A stretch of DNA of 40,102 nucleotides from an uncultured cyanobacterium (GTDB taxonomy: Bacteria > Cyanobacteriota > Cyanobacteriia > Cyanobacteriales > Chroococcidiopsidaceae): positions 1 through 40,102 of the forward strand of contig CAMIFA010000024.1 of assembly GCA_946221495.1 (NCBI GenBank), written 5' to 3'. The notes under the pieces were generated by a model. That model did no database searches. It was not told the DNA's origin and saw only the letters and a program-made list of their open reading frames with translations. A program made the position numbers and the translations under genes. Each line of letters begins with the position of its first letter. The first letter of the stretch is position 1. Below, one piece after another: positions 16,837 through 25,563 of the stretch.

Positions 16837-16864
16837 AGAGCGGGTTGATAGTTCAACCCGCTCT
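16837..16864 (+). terminator. Hairpin after aminotransferase gene (terminator-like)
   Basis: The perfect 12-bp stem AGAGCGGGTTGA / TCAACCCGCTCT at 16837-16848 and 16853-16864 has a 4-nt loop. Only a weak T stretch (CGTATTATC) follows, so termination is likely but not certain. Confidence 0.65.
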
Positions 16865-16975
16865 CGTATTATCTAAAAATGAATTAGTTATCCAAAACCT
16901 TTGCTTGAGTATAAAAATTCTAAAACATAATCGGTCTGGCATTCTTGATCTTTCTCCTCAATGAGAACTAAGTTC

Positions 16976-17167
16976 TTACACTGCATCCAGCCAATCATAA
17001 ATTTGATTCAACTGTTCTAGAGTAATTAAGCCATATTGCCAAAGAATCATTGGTAATGGACCTGGATCTTGTTCTCGATGCCGGAGAGCTACTGCTAGGG
17101 AAGCTGCGGAAATAGCTAAATCCTCTTGCAGAAAATGCATAAATCGGGAATATTTTGAGGGAGCCAT
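16976..17167 (-). CDS. DUF2949 family small protein
   Basis: This 63-residue protein matches the cyanobacterial DUF2949 pattern: FLQEDLAISAASLAVALRHR, then a Pro-Leu-Pro turn, then LWQYGLITLEQLNQIYDWL. The function is unknown. The fold is probably all-helical and resembles the N-terminal segment of type II/IV secretion ATPases only superficially. ATG at 17167 is chosen because AGGAGGTGA, a near-perfect ribosome-binding site, lies about 7 nt upstream; an in-frame start nine codons earlier would bury that site. The gene stands alone. Confidence 0.85.
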   Translation of the reverse strand: MAPSKYSRFMHFLQEDLAISAASLAVALRHREQDPGPLPMILWQYGLITLEQLNQIYDWLDAV

Positions 17168-17745
17168 TGATTTTTCACCTCCTTTATTTAACATTATTTG
17201 TAAGATTGATTAATTGTCTAAGAAACTCTTAAAGTATGTAATTTAGTCTTCCCCAACTGCATTAAGCACAGGTAGGGTATTCATGGTATCAGTTTTTGTA
17301 TTGGATTTTGAGCATTTAAGGTGCGGACTAGAATTCTAGCGCCACTTATATCTTCAAATTCACTAAATAAATTCTCAATGGAATTATTTAACTACTATTT
17401 ACTTTAGTGATGTAAATCACACCTACATTAAGAAGGATTTAATCTGTATTTTCTACACATACTATTCCTTGTGCCTATGCCTAAAGGAATAACAAGGTGG
17501 CAGTTTAAAGTAAGCTGCAAGTCCAGCGTCAAAAATTAGCTAATTTAAGCTTTTAAAAGTAAATGCTGATTTTTATAGTAGTTTGTCCCTGAGCGTAAAA
17601 GTTTCTCCTATCTATAAGGATTATGCTATGTGATTAGTTTTATATAAAATATAAAAACTTGCTTTAATTTTCTGTAAATCCTTAGAGCTACCAACTTTAC
17701 CAGTCGGCATTCTATAAATACATGAATTAAATTGCTGTATATAAT
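17168..17745. other. Gene-poor region with a CRP-like site
   Basis: About 580 bp without a convincing gene. The one structured signal is AGTGA-TGTAAA-TCACA at 17406-17421. A 20-codon ORF at 17477 lacks a ribosome-binding site and I do not call it. Confidence 0.5.
17406..17421. promoter_or_regulatory. Candidate CRP-family (SYCRP1-type) binding site
   Basis: AGTGA-N6-TCACA matches the CRP consensus TGTGA-N6-TCACA at 9 of 10 defined positions. It lies about 240 bp upstream of the DUF2949 start on the minus strand. No plus-strand gene follows closely. This is a single motif match and unproven. Confidence 0.4.
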
Positions 17746-18270
17746 TTAAGGGCGCGACTGCTGGGAATTAAAAAACTTAATATTTACTTTATCATTGACC
17801 TTTAGACCCAGTTGAGCTGCTCGTCCACCTCGGAGTTCAATGACTTGATTAATGGGTGTTCTTGGTCCATACGTAGGACAAGGATTTGTTGTACACGGGG
17901 GAACAGCAGCCGAAATTCCCTTAACTACCCCGTCCTTCATAAAAATCATATCTAGGGGAACGCGGACATTTTTCATCCAAAAGCTAACAGGTTGGGGCGA
18001 ATTAAATAAAAACAGCATTCCCCGATTGTCGGGTATGGCTGTTCTATGCATCAATCCTATAGCTTGTTGTTGCGGTGTCTGTGCAACTTCTAGTTGAATT
18101 ATGTTTCTACCAATAACAGCTTGAGCTGTTATTGGTAATTTTTGACCTAAATTAATCGAGGAAGTCACCTGAGAATTAGGCGCTGCGGTTGGCAATATAG
18201 CTGGTGTCGGCGTAGAACACCCCATTAGCAAAATGCTTAACATTATTCCTACTAAAGACCAACTACTCAC
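17746..18270 (-). CDS. DUF192 family lipoprotein
   Basis: This 174-residue protein has an N-terminal signal with the lipobox LLMGC, so it is likely a lipoprotein with Cys18 as the lipidated residue. The DUF192 core follows: LEVAQTPQQQAIGLMHR, GMLFLF, SFWMKNVRVPLDMIFM and PINQVIELRGGRAAQLGLKVND. The biochemical role of DUF192 is not established. The start is GTG. The regulator gene follows upstream on the same strand with a gap of about 50 bp, so read-through from nblR into this gene is possible. Confidence 0.88.
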   Translation of the reverse strand: MSSWSLVGIMLSILLMGCSTPTPAILPTAAPNSQVTSSINLGQKLPITAQAVIGRNIIQLEVAQTPQQQAIGLMHRTAIPDNRGMLFLFNSPQPVSFWMKNVRVPLDMIFMKDGVVKGISAAVPPCTTNPCPTYGPRTPINQVIELRGGRAAQLGLKVNDKVNIKFFNSQQSRP

Positions 18271-18321
18271 TTGTTGCTACTCCCGACATTAGATTATTTC
18301 TCTTTCGCCTCTCGCCTCCTA

Positions 18322-19017
18322 CTAAGCTTCCCTTAATACGTAGCCCACACCGCGCACGGTTTGGATCAACCGCTTATGGTCTTCATCTTCTATTTTGAGG
18401 CGTAAATACCGCACATATACTTCAATTACATTCGACTCTCCCATAAAGTCGTAACCCCAAACATTTTCTAAGATTTGTTCGCGGCTTAACACCTCGCGCG
18501 GATGCTCCATGAGATACTTGAGCAGTTCAAATTCTTTCATGGTTAAGTCAATTGCGCCACCATGACGCAAGGCTCTACGAGTTGCTAAATCTAAAATTAA
18601 ATCGCCAAATCGTAGCTGCTCTGTTTCACTAGCATCCGGCTTTAGGTAAAGACTTACCAGCTTCAGAAAATCATCTGAGCGATAAGGCTTGAGGAAGTAA
18701 TCGTCAGCGCCAGCTTCTAGGCAAGCTACACGATCATCAACGCTATCGCGCCCCATCAAAACTACCATTGGGACTCGCGCTCCGGTACTGCGAAGATGGT
18801 TACACAGCCCTAGTCCCGATTCTCCTGGTAGCATTCTGTCGATGACAATTAAAGCAGGTTGGTGATCGCGGGAGTATTGTAAACCGCTCGTTGCATCAGT
18901 AGCGACGATAGTTTCATAGCCTGACTCTTGTAAATCGCGGCTGACTTGAACTGCTAAATTTTCGTCGGTTTCAATCAGCAAAACGCAAGGATTATGCTCA
19001 AGAACTTCTGTACTCAT
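18322..19017 (-). CDS. nblR: OmpR/PhoB-type response regulator, NblR-like
   Basis: The protein has an N-terminal receiver (about 8-125) and a C-terminal winged-helix DNA-binding domain (LTMKEFELLKYLMEHP, SNVIEVYVRYLRLKIE, IQTVRGVGYVLRE). The receiver resembles NblR, the cyanobacterial regulator of phycobilisome degradation under nutrient stress. Asp60 (VIDRMLPGESGLGLC) and the Lys of FLKPY are present. The acidic pair is replaced by E-T (LLIETDE) and the usual Thr of LTAR is Met (VVLMGRD), so classical phosphorylation is doubtful. The start is placed at the ATG giving MSTEVLEHNP; in-frame starts at 19068 and 19122 are possible. No histidine kinase is adjacent. Confidence 0.78.
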   Translation of the reverse strand: MSTEVLEHNPCVLLIETDENLAVQVSRDLQESGYETIVATDATSGLQYSRDHQPALIVIDRMLPGESGLGLCNHLRSTGARVPMVVLMGRDSVDDRVACLEAGADDYFLKPYRSDDFLKLVSLYLKPDASETEQLRFGDLILDLATRRALRHGGAIDLTMKEFELLKYLMEHPREVLSREQILENVWGYDFMGESNVIEVYVRYLRLKIEDEDHKRLIQTVRGVGYVLREA

Positions 19018-19245
19018 AAGCCGCTCAGTTTTAGGCTGAAGGAATGTAATCTGTTTTAACTTAGACATCACTTTCTCTGCACATCGGCTAAGAATACATA
19101 ACTGAGCATTAATGCTTACCATCCTAGCACAGACAAAAAAAGGGTTTAGGAGTAGGGAGTAAATAAGGACTAGAGAACAGTAAGAGGGGAAAGAAGTTAA
19201 GTTTATTATAATTGTCTTTCCCTAAGCGCCTAAGCGCCTCTTTGA

Positions 19246-20163
19246 CTATGGCAATTCCACCGAAGTTGGTTTTGCTATATGAGGTAAACCCCAGCCTAAT
19301 TTTTCTCGAAGAATTCGGAAAAACTCCGGCGATTGCAAGCGAATGAACCGCGCACAGTAGGGAGATTTTTCCAGATGCACTCGATCTTCTGGGAAAACGT
19401 AACATCCGGCATTGCCATCAACTACCATCATCAACCGCGTCGGATTTGCTGGTAATATCGTCACGATTTCCGTATCCGCAAATACTAGCGCTCTAGAAGC
19501 GAGGGAATGGGGACAAATTGGTACTAGCTGCAAAGCAGGTACTCCAGGGGTAACTACAGGACCACCAGCACTTAGGGAATAAGCCGTTGAACCGGTTGGC
19601 GTGGAGACAATCACACCATCTGCGGCAATGTCTACAGGTGCGTGACGACCTACGGCAATTTCAAAATGGCACATACTCGTCAACGGTTCCCGGTGTAGCA
19701 CCATCTCATTCAAGCACAGAGCTTCCCACAGCAAAGACTCTCCCCGAAATACCTTAACGAGCAGCATTACCCGCTCCTCAATTTCATATTCACCTGCCAT
19801 TACCTTTTCTAACGCCCCTGGTAGCTGGTTCAGGTAAATTTCAGTTAAAAATCCCATATGTCCGGTATTGACTGCTAGCAGGGGAATACCACAGGTAGCA
19901 ACTTGGCGGGATGCAGCAAGAACTGTGCCATCGCCGCCTAATACCACGACAAATTTCATTTCTGAGTCAAAACCAGGGGGTGTCAAGCCATCAATTGGCG
20001 TATGGCAGACAGGACTTTCGGGGGTAGAATAACCCAGAATGCCGCCAACACCCGATGTCATACAAATATCCCAACCGCGATCGCTTAGTTTGTCTTTCAG
20101 CTCGGTAGCGCTCCGACCTGCGATCGGTTTAACGTCGTTATAAATAATGCCTGCTTTCGGCAC
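19246..20163 (-). CDS. nadK: NAD kinase
   Basis: This 305-residue NAD kinase phosphorylates NAD to NADP, which supplies the photosynthetic electron acceptor pool. The GGDGT nucleotide motif (VVLGGDGTVLAASR), NTGHMGFLTE, the active-site region LNEMVLHRE, and DGVIVSTPTGSTAYSLSAGG are all present. GTG at 20163 (VPKAGIIYNDVKP) is preferred because it matches the usual N-terminus; the open frame extends 18 codons further upstream to an ATG at 20217. It lies downstream of ycf39 on the same strand, separated by a repeat at 20271-20330. Confidence 0.92.
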   Translation of the reverse strand: MPKAGIIYNDVKPIAGRSATELKDKLSDRGWDICMTSGVGGILGYSTPESPVCHTPIDGLTPPGFDSEMKFVVVLGGDGTVLAASRQVATCGIPLLAVNTGHMGFLTEIYLNQLPGALEKVMAGEYEIEERVMLLVKVFRGESLLWEALCLNEMVLHREPLTSMCHFEIAVGRHAPVDIAADGVIVSTPTGSTAYSLSAGGPVVTPGVPALQLVPICPHSLASRALVFADTEIVTILPANPTRLMMVVDGNAGCYVFPEDRVHLEKSPYCARFIRLQSPEFFRILREKLGWGLPHIAKPTSVELP

Positions 20164-20270
20164 ACGCAATATCCAAAAATTAAAGCACTGCTTAGTCTTA
20201 GGTTGATCCTTGCACATTTTTGGCTCTTACAGAAACTAAGAACCAGAATTAGAATGCATACTATACTCCT

Positions 20271-20330
20271 AGTCCCCTTATCTCCTTGTCTCCTTGTCCC
20301 CTTGTCCCCTTGTCTCCTGTCTTCTCTCAG
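20271..20330. repeat. Octamer repeat tract (CCCCTTGT / ACAAGGGG)
   Basis: Imperfect tandem octamers (TCTCCTTG, TCCCCTTG and so on) fill the gap between ycf39 and nadK. Read on the minus strand this is the same GGGGACAA repeat found inside three genes in the window. Confidence 0.85.
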
Positions 20331-21308
20331 TCAAGATTTCTTAAAGGGAGTCTTTTGTGTCTGCTTTTTGGTTTTTGTTTTCTCGTAATCTAACTCCTTC
20401 AGCTTTTTGAGAATGCGACCGAAGTAATCTTGCAGATAACTTTCTAAAGTGGTGGTTTCTTGGGGATCTAAACCAAATATCTGATAAACTTCATCCATTG
20501 AAGCTGTCAAGGGCTGTCCATTTGCCAATACTTCTGTAAAAGCAAGCCGATCAGCAACGTTCCAACCCCATTGAAAGAAGCGTGACACGCGACGCATAGT
20601 ACGTAGTAAATTAATCGGCATCCGCGTTATTCTTGCCTCTCGTCCTGACAGACGTTCACATAAAGCTATAATTTCTTCAGCACTCCAAGCACGAGAACCA
20701 ACCACAGGAAAAGTTTGCTTTTGAGTTTCTGGTACTGAAAGGGCGCGAATCGCAAATTTAGCGATATCTTGAGTATCCATGTAGGCGATTGGTGAAGATT
20801 CACCTGTAACCCAAACTGCTTGTCCTTCTAAAGTTGGAACCGCATATTGGCTAATTAAGCCTTGCATGAAGCCGCATAGCCGCAAGATAGTGTAGTTCAA
20901 ACCCGCTTGGGCTAAGAATAGCTCTGTACATCTTTTGATTTCCATCAAAGGTACATCTGGATATTTTTCAGCATCTAGCAAAGAAAAGAAAATAAAACGC
21001 TCAACGTTGGCAGCTTTTGCCGCTTGAATTAGTGCTACCTTGCCATCCCAGTCAACTTGTTTAATGCTTAATGAATCTGTAGGTCTAGAGGTAGCTGCGT
21101 CAATTACAGCCGTAACGCCAATTAAGGCTGGTGGTAAGCTCTCTGGTTGGCACAAGTTTCCTCCTACCAGTTCAGCACCCCATTCTCTTAGAAAGGTAGC
21201 TTTTTTAGGACTTCGTACGAGACAGCGTACTTTATAACCCTCATCAAGAGCCCGGCGAACCACTTGTCTTCCCAGGGTGCCAGTGGCACCGACAACTAAT
21301 AAAGTCAT
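20331..21308 (-). CDS. ycf39: Ycf39/HCF244-type photosystem II assembly protein
   Basis: This 325-residue atypical short-chain dehydrogenase (NmrA-like) has a dinucleotide-binding motif VVGATGTLGRQVVRRAL at residues 5-21. Conserved Ycf39 stretches follow: VIDAATSRPTD, FIFFSLLDAEKYPDVPLMEIK, and ILRLCGFMQGLISQYAVP. In Synechocystis Ycf39 acts with HLIPs in delivering chlorophyll to newly made D1 during photosystem II assembly. Notably, two hli genes are in the same window. The Lys-rich tail (KTKTKKQTQKTPFKKS) is unusual. petM is upstream and nadK downstream on the same strand. Confidence 0.93.
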   Translation of the reverse strand: MTLLVVGATGTLGRQVVRRALDEGYKVRCLVRSPKKATFLREWGAELVGGNLCQPESLPPALIGVTAVIDAATSRPTDSLSIKQVDWDGKVALIQAAKAANVERFIFFSLLDAEKYPDVPLMEIKRCTELFLAQAGLNYTILRLCGFMQGLISQYAVPTLEGQAVWVTGESSPIAYMDTQDIAKFAIRALSVPETQKQTFPVVGSRAWSAEEIIALCERLSGREARITRMPINLLRTMRRVSRFFQWGWNVADRLAFTEVLANGQPLTASMDEVYQIFGLDPQETTTLESYLQDYFGRILKKLKELDYEKTKTKKQTQKTPFKKS

Positions 21309-21608
21309 GAGGGATTAGTAATGAATCTTAAAATTTTATTACAAAATATAATATCAGAATATGCTTAACGGACGAAAGGTGATAAGAATCGGGAAAAGTT
21401 TTATTTAGAGAAATTGGGGATCAGGGAATAGGCATTAGGGATCAGGTATTTTTAAAAGTTTACCTTGGGAGTACCTTCTTAAACGCTTGCTTATGCATAA
21501 TAAACGCTTAAAGCAAACATTTTGTGTTGGTGTACGATAAATCTGCTCTATTTGTGAGCTTTTCAGGGACTAGTATTATCGCTTTTCCTAGCCCCTAGTT
21601 TATTTAAT
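21309..21608. other. Intergenic region between petM and ycf39
   Basis: No gene is seen. GGGATCAGG occurs twice (about 21419 and 21439), a short AGGGAT-type dispersed tract. A weak, mismatched hairpin (AGGGACTAG / CTAGCCCCT, about 21566-21599) might end petM transcription on the minus strand; I do not call it firmly. Confidence 0.45.
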
Positions 21609-21722
21609 TTATAGAGCTTCTTCGTTATCACCCTGAATTTTGAGCAACGCATAGCCCATAACTATGCCCACAAAGATTAAACCGAAAGACAAAATAGCTG
21701 CTGTAAACATTTCACCGCCCAT
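21609..21722 (-). CDS. petM: Cytochrome b6f complex subunit PetM
   Basis: This 37-residue single-helix subunit of the cytochrome b6f complex has the family layout MGGEMFTAAILSFGLIFVG, then GYALLKIQG, then an acidic end (DNEEAL). It sits in the thylakoid membrane at the periphery of the complex. ATG at 21722 is chosen because AGGAG lies about 8 nt upstream and the length matches PetM; the longer open frame upstream is not PetM-like. It is upstream of ycf39 on the same strand, with about 300 bp between. Confidence 0.93.
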   Translation of the reverse strand: MGGEMFTAAILSFGLIFVGIVMGYALLKIQGDNEEAL

Positions 21723-21898
21723 TAGTGTACTCCTTTGATAAATGATTTGAGTAAACTGGATATACGTCGCTTTGCCTGTGAGGTTGGCATCCGGAACCAA
21801 GATTAACCCAGTGTAAAGTATTTTAAACCAGTTTCATGGTATATCCACTGCACATTAGCGCAGACTAAAGGCAAGGGCAGATTAAGAGGATTAATTTA

Positions 21899-22999
21899 TT
21901 GCAGCTCAAACACAATACTCTGATTAATTCACTAGATAAAAGGGCGATCGCTACATTAAATGATCGTCCGCGTCTGGTGCTAACATTAGGTGATCCAGCT
22001 GGGATCGGCACTGAAGTAATTTTAAAAGCTCTGGCAGATCCGCAAGTAACTGATAATTGCCAGATCACGGTAATTGGCAGTAAGTCAAAGTTATGGGAAA
22101 CTTACGAGCAACTGCGTCAGAACCAGGTAAATACCTTAGTAGATCCAGAGCAATTGTCAATTCTGGATGTGCAATTAGAGAGTGATATAGAGGATCAAAT
22201 TACTATAGGTACGGGTAATGCCGCAAGTGGTGCAGCTAGCTTTGCTTATTTAGAAACAGCGATCACCCGCACTTTAGCAGGTGAATTTCAAGGTATTGTT
22301 ACCGCACCAATTGCTAAATCTGCCTGGAAAGCAGCTGGATACAATTATCCTGGACAAACCGAATTACTGGCAGATTTAGCAGGTACGCAGCGATATGGAA
22401 TGTTATTCGTAGCGCGATCGCCGCAGACAAACTGGACACTCCGCACTTTACTTGCCACTACCCATATTCCCCTACGCCAAGTAGCAGACACACTCACACC
22501 CGATCTAATGGCTGCTAAACTTGATTTGCTGGTGGAGTGCTTACAGCAGGATTTTGGCTTAGAAACACCAACAATTGCGATCGCTGGCTTAAATCCTCAT
22601 AGTGGCGAACTTGGACAACTAGGACACGAAGAACAAGAGTGGCTAATTCCTTGGATAGAGAAAGAACGCAACACTCGTCCTCAACTACAACTAGATGGAC
22701 CCGTACCACCGGATACAATGTGGGTTAAACCCAGTCAAGCTTGGTATGGTTTAGCTAATTCAAACGCTGCTGATGCTTACTTAGCTCTTTACCACGACCA
22801 AGGTTTAATACCTGTAAAACAATTAGCCTTTGATTGTGCTGTTAATACTTCAATTGGTTTGCCGTTCATCCGCACTTCGCCAGATCACGGTACAGCCTTT
22901 GATATTGCAGGTTTGGGTATAGCTAACGCCACGAGTATGAAAGCAGCGATTCAACTAGCAACTCAACTGATAAATCAACGAATTGGTAAAACTAGTTAA
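21899..22999 (+). CDS. pdxA: 4-hydroxythreonine-4-phosphate dehydrogenase PdxA
   Basis: PdxA oxidises 4-phosphohydroxy-threonine in the DXP-dependent route to pyridoxal phosphate. Motifs are LTLGDPAGIGTEV, TAPIAKSAWKAAG, GQTELLADLAG, ATTHIPL, AGLNPHSGELGQLG with a metal-binding His, VPPDTMW, YHDQGLIPVK with a metal-binding His, and TSPDHGTAFDIAG. The start is TTG at 21899, supported by GAGGA about 9 nt upstream; no ATG precedes the conserved region. It ends 2 bp before the convergent small zinc-ribbon gene. The 366-residue length is slightly long, owing to about 24 extra N-terminal residues. Confidence 0.92.
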   Translation: MQLKHNTLINSLDKRAIATLNDRPRLVLTLGDPAGIGTEVILKALADPQVTDNCQITVIGSKSKLWETYEQLRQNQVNTLVDPEQLSILDVQLESDIEDQITIGTGNAASGAASFAYLETAITRTLAGEFQGIVTAPIAKSAWKAAGYNYPGQTELLADLAGTQRYGMLFVARSPQTNWTLRTLLATTHIPLRQVADTLTPDLMAAKLDLLVECLQQDFGLETPTIAIAGLNPHSGELGQLGHEEQEWLIPWIEKERNTRPQLQLDGPVPPDTMWVKPSQAWYGLANSNAADAYLALYHDQGLIPVKQLAFDCAVNTSIGLPFIRTSPDHGTAFDIAGLGIANATSMKAAIQLATQLINQRIGKTS

Positions 23000-23001
23000 T
23001 T

Positions 23002-23244
23002 TTATCTAATAGACTTCCGACTTAGGATAGCCAATGATACTGATAGTCGTGAATAATTTAACTGCTCAGGATAAATACCTGGAGCATACGACTCAATAAC
23101 TCTACCCGTATTAGCACACATAACCAGCAAATAATCACACACCAAGCATTGCGTCTCAATATAACCACTTGTGCTGTGGTAGTTGCGTTCAGCAAGGCAA
23201 CCACAGTTCGGACAATGCACAATTTGTCTTGTCGTTATTTCCAT
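23002..23244 (-). CDS. Small zinc-ribbon protein, unknown
   Basis: This 80-residue protein has two CxxC pairs (CPNCG at residues 11-15 and CLVCD at 33-37), followed by MCANTGRVIESYAPGIYP. Small proteins of this kind are widespread in cyanobacteria and are often mislabelled as a PriA fragment because of the zinc-binding cysteines. No helicase motif is present. I infer a zinc-binding adaptor of unknown role. Its 3' end nearly abuts pdxA. Confidence 0.75.
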   Translation of the reverse strand: MEITTRQIVHCPNCGCLAERNYHSTSGYIETQCLVCDYLLVMCANTGRVIESYAPGIYPEQLNYSRLSVSLAILSRKSIR

Positions 23245-23409
23245 TTCTTAGGAAGCTTATTTTATTTTTGAATAATCTAAGAACTGAATATTTCAATCTT
23301 TAAATAAAGCGACTTTAAGTAATCATCTTCAAAAAACTTATGCTTTAAGAAAAGTATTGTTTGAATAGTAGATACTATTAATATCCTTAAACTTACTGTC
23401 TTCCCCTTC

Positions 23410-23631
23410 TTACGGAATAATAGTTAATTCCTGTGGCTGGCACTGCTTGATTTCGATGTATTTTACTTGAGATCCTTCCTGCTTTATATCTTCAACATAG
23501 CCAGGTAGAAACAACTGAGCTTGTTGTGTATTAACAAAAGGTCCAAAATAATAAATACAGTAGGGTTGCTCAGTAATAATTTCTACCCACCATCTAAGTA
23601 ACTGCTCTTGTTTAAAATCTGTCAGGTTCAT
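23410..23631 (-). CDS. DUF1816 family small protein
   Basis: This 73-residue protein matches DUF1816: WWVEIITEQPYCIYYFGPF, then PGYVEDIKQEG, then IEIKQCQPQELTI. The family is largely cyanobacterial and appears alone or next to phycobilisome linker-type domains; the function is unknown. It is a single gene on the minus strand. Confidence 0.82.
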   Translation of the reverse strand: MNLTDFKQEQLLRWWVEIITEQPYCIYYFGPFVNTQQAQLFLPGYVEDIKQEGSQVKYIEIKQCQPQELTIIP

Positions 23632-23978
23632 AAAAGCCTCGGTTAATTCAAGTTATAAAGGCATGAGAACGACTGAGGATGGGAAAACTTAAACGTTAAC
23701 CTAAACTAGTGCAGATAAAGAAAGCTGGGTTAACCTCTAGAGGTATTTAGCTAACCCAGCCTTCTATCAAAAAGGGCAATGAGGAAGCCGTCAGCATTAG
23801 TTAATTGCTAATAGCCTGTCTCTACTTAGAGATTAAATGGTAAAGGTGAAAAAACTAGGGTAGAAATCGAGAAGAAATCGGGAAACTCAAAACATTTTAG
23901 ATATCTTTTAAAAACTTTAAATAAATTAAAGTTTTGCGTCAGGAAGTGAGTTTCTGCTGTTAAAAAACTTAATACAAG
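23632..23978. other. Intergenic region with a strong hairpin
   Basis: AGCTGGGTTA-type arms at 23724-23732 and 23752-23760 (GCTGGGTTA / TAACCCAGC) enclose a further small palindrome, CCTCTAGAGG. It lies downstream of the orphan regulator on the minus strand and may end its transcript. No ORF is seen. Confidence 0.55.
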
Positions 23979-24656
23979 TTATGAGAGTTGCTTGAGACGA
24001 TAACCTACACTGTGAACGGTCTCAATCAAGTCATTGGGTGCTCCTACTGACTTAAGTTTATGGCGCAGGCTTTTAATATGAGCCTTAACAGTTTCCTCTT
24101 CGGGAGGATCTTCAAGAGACCAGAGCTTTTCAATAATAATACTGCGACTAAGTACCCGTCGCCCATTGCGGAGGAAAAGCTCTAGAATGTTATACTCCTT
24201 AGGAGTCAAATACAAAGATTGGTCTTGGTAAGTGACTTCATAGGTGCTTGGATCGAGGTGCAAGTTTCCCCACTTGAGAATTGGTAAGAGCAAAGAATTT
24301 CCGCGACGTAGCAAAGCTCTAATTCGAGCAAATATTTCTTGTAAATCAACTGGTTTGACAACATAATCATCAGCGCCAGCATCTAGTCCATTTACCTTAT
24401 CAATGCTAGTGTCACGCGCAGTTAGCATCAGGATGGGTACGCCAAAAGAGTGCGATCGCACTCTTTGGCAAAGGCTAACGCCGTCTAGCTTAGGAAGCAT
24501 CATATCAGTCAGAATCAAGTCATAGGCAAGAGTATTGAATTGCTGCCAAGCTGTTTCCCCATCATTGACGACATCAACTACATAATGCTGATCAATGAGA
24601 GCTTCTGCTATAGCTTCAGCAAGGCTTAGATCATCTTCGACTATGAGAATCCTCAT
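23979..24656 (-). CDS. OmpR/PhoB-type response regulator, orphan (RppA-like)
   Basis: This 225-residue regulator has a canonical receiver: LIVEDD acidic cluster at 4-9, phospho-acceptor Asp51 (LILTDMMLPKLDG), LTARD, and Lys in YVVKPVD. The C-terminal winged helix (LTPKEYNILELFLRNGRRVLS and SLRHKLKSVG) is intact. It resembles the RppA group, which in Synechocystis responds to redox or metals, but this is a weak assignment. No sensor kinase lies next to it. ATG at 24656 (MRILIVEDD) is chosen; an in-frame start 11 codons earlier is unlikely. It diverges from the pentapeptide-repeat gene. Confidence 0.88.
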   Translation of the reverse strand: MRILIVEDDLSLAEAIAEALIDQHYVVDVVNDGETAWQQFNTLAYDLILTDMMLPKLDGVSLCQRVRSHSFGVPILMLTARDTSIDKVNGLDAGADDYVVKPVDLQEIFARIRALLRRGNSLLLPILKWGNLHLDPSTYEVTYQDQSLYLTPKEYNILELFLRNGRRVLSRSIIIEKLWSLEDPPEEETVKAHIKSLRHKLKSVGAPNDLIETVHSVGYRLKQLS

Positions 24657-25134
24657 GATTAAAGATTGCCTTGAATGTTGATAAATCACCTAGCATAAAA
24701 GACAACAGATTCTAGCAGGTTTTTATAGAACTATCACTTTATTACAGAAAATTCAAGCCAAATAAGGGTTTGAGCTATACTTGCGCTTGAGCGGATACTT
24801 CCATTTTTAGTACAACTCCCGTTAAGGGAATTGTATTTTTAGAAAAGTTCTCAATTATTTGCTCCAACTACTAAGACTGCAACTATAAATACACAAAGCT
24901 TTTGAGACAACTATCTTAGGTAGAATATTCTCCCTATACAAAGGAAAAAGTTACTACAGCTTGCTTCAGATGTCGATAATACTAGGCATCGCCCTTATTT
25001 CCTAGCAAAATCAGCTCAATTCGTACTTTTAAGTCTTTAATTCATTCCTATGTAGGATGACAAGAGCCAGAAACTTAAGCGAAACTCTTTTATGTAAGTA
25101 AATAAATATCTTCTAAACTCTTAAAAGGATAAAT
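24657..25134. other. Divergent intergenic region, regulator / pentapeptide-repeat gene
   Basis: About 480 bp of AT-rich sequence with no supportable ORF, RNA gene or repeat. It presumably holds both promoters. Confidence 0.45.
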
Positions 25135-25563
25135 ATGAAAAGGATTCTGGCTACTATAGCTTTACTAACTACAATATTTATAGCAACTGAGGTTAAAGCC
25201 GAAAACCCAACTCAGTTAAGACAATTACTAGAAACTGGTGAATGCCCAAATTGTAACTTGGTAGGAGCAAATTTAAAGGATGCTCATTTAATAGGTGTTG
25301 ATTTAAGAAATGCCAATTTACAGGGAGCGATTTTAGTTAACACCAATCTAGAAGGAGCTGATTTAACTAACGCCAATTTAAAAGGTGCTGATTTGACAGG
25401 GGCATTTGTAAGTAACACTAGTTTAACTAACGCCAACTTGACTAATGTTAATTTCACTAATGCTCAGTTATATAACGCTGATGTAGATGGTGCTGCTTTG
25501 GCAGGTATTAATTTAACTGGCGCTGAACTATTTAATACTAGTATTAACGTTGGTGGAGAATAA
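25135..25563 (+). CDS. Secreted pentapeptide-repeat protein
   Basis: This 142-residue protein starts with a cleavable signal peptide (MKRILATIALLTTIFIATEVKA, probable cut after KAEVKA-type Ala at about 22). About 20 tandem A(N/D)LxX repeats follow from residue 41 (GANLKDAHLIGVDLRNANLQ and onward), which form a right-handed beta-helix. CPNC precedes the repeats and could form a disulfide. It is likely periplasmic or lumenal; function unknown. AAAAGGA lies about 7 nt before the ATG. Confidence 0.9.
   Translation: MKRILATIALLTTIFIATEVKAENPTQLRQLLETGECPNCNLVGANLKDAHLIGVDLRNANLQGAILVNTNLEGADLTNANLKGADLTGAFVSNTSLTNANLTNVNFTNAQLYNADVDGAALAGINLTGAELFNTSINVGGE

Noticed and set aside
17410..17427. NtcA site (GTA-N8-TAC) overlapping the CRP-like palindrome
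   Set aside because: The spacing between GTA and TAC is nine, not eight, so it does not fit.
17477..17539. 20-codon ORF beginning MPKGITRWQF
   Set aside because: No ribosome-binding site, no conservation that can be judged, and a very short length.
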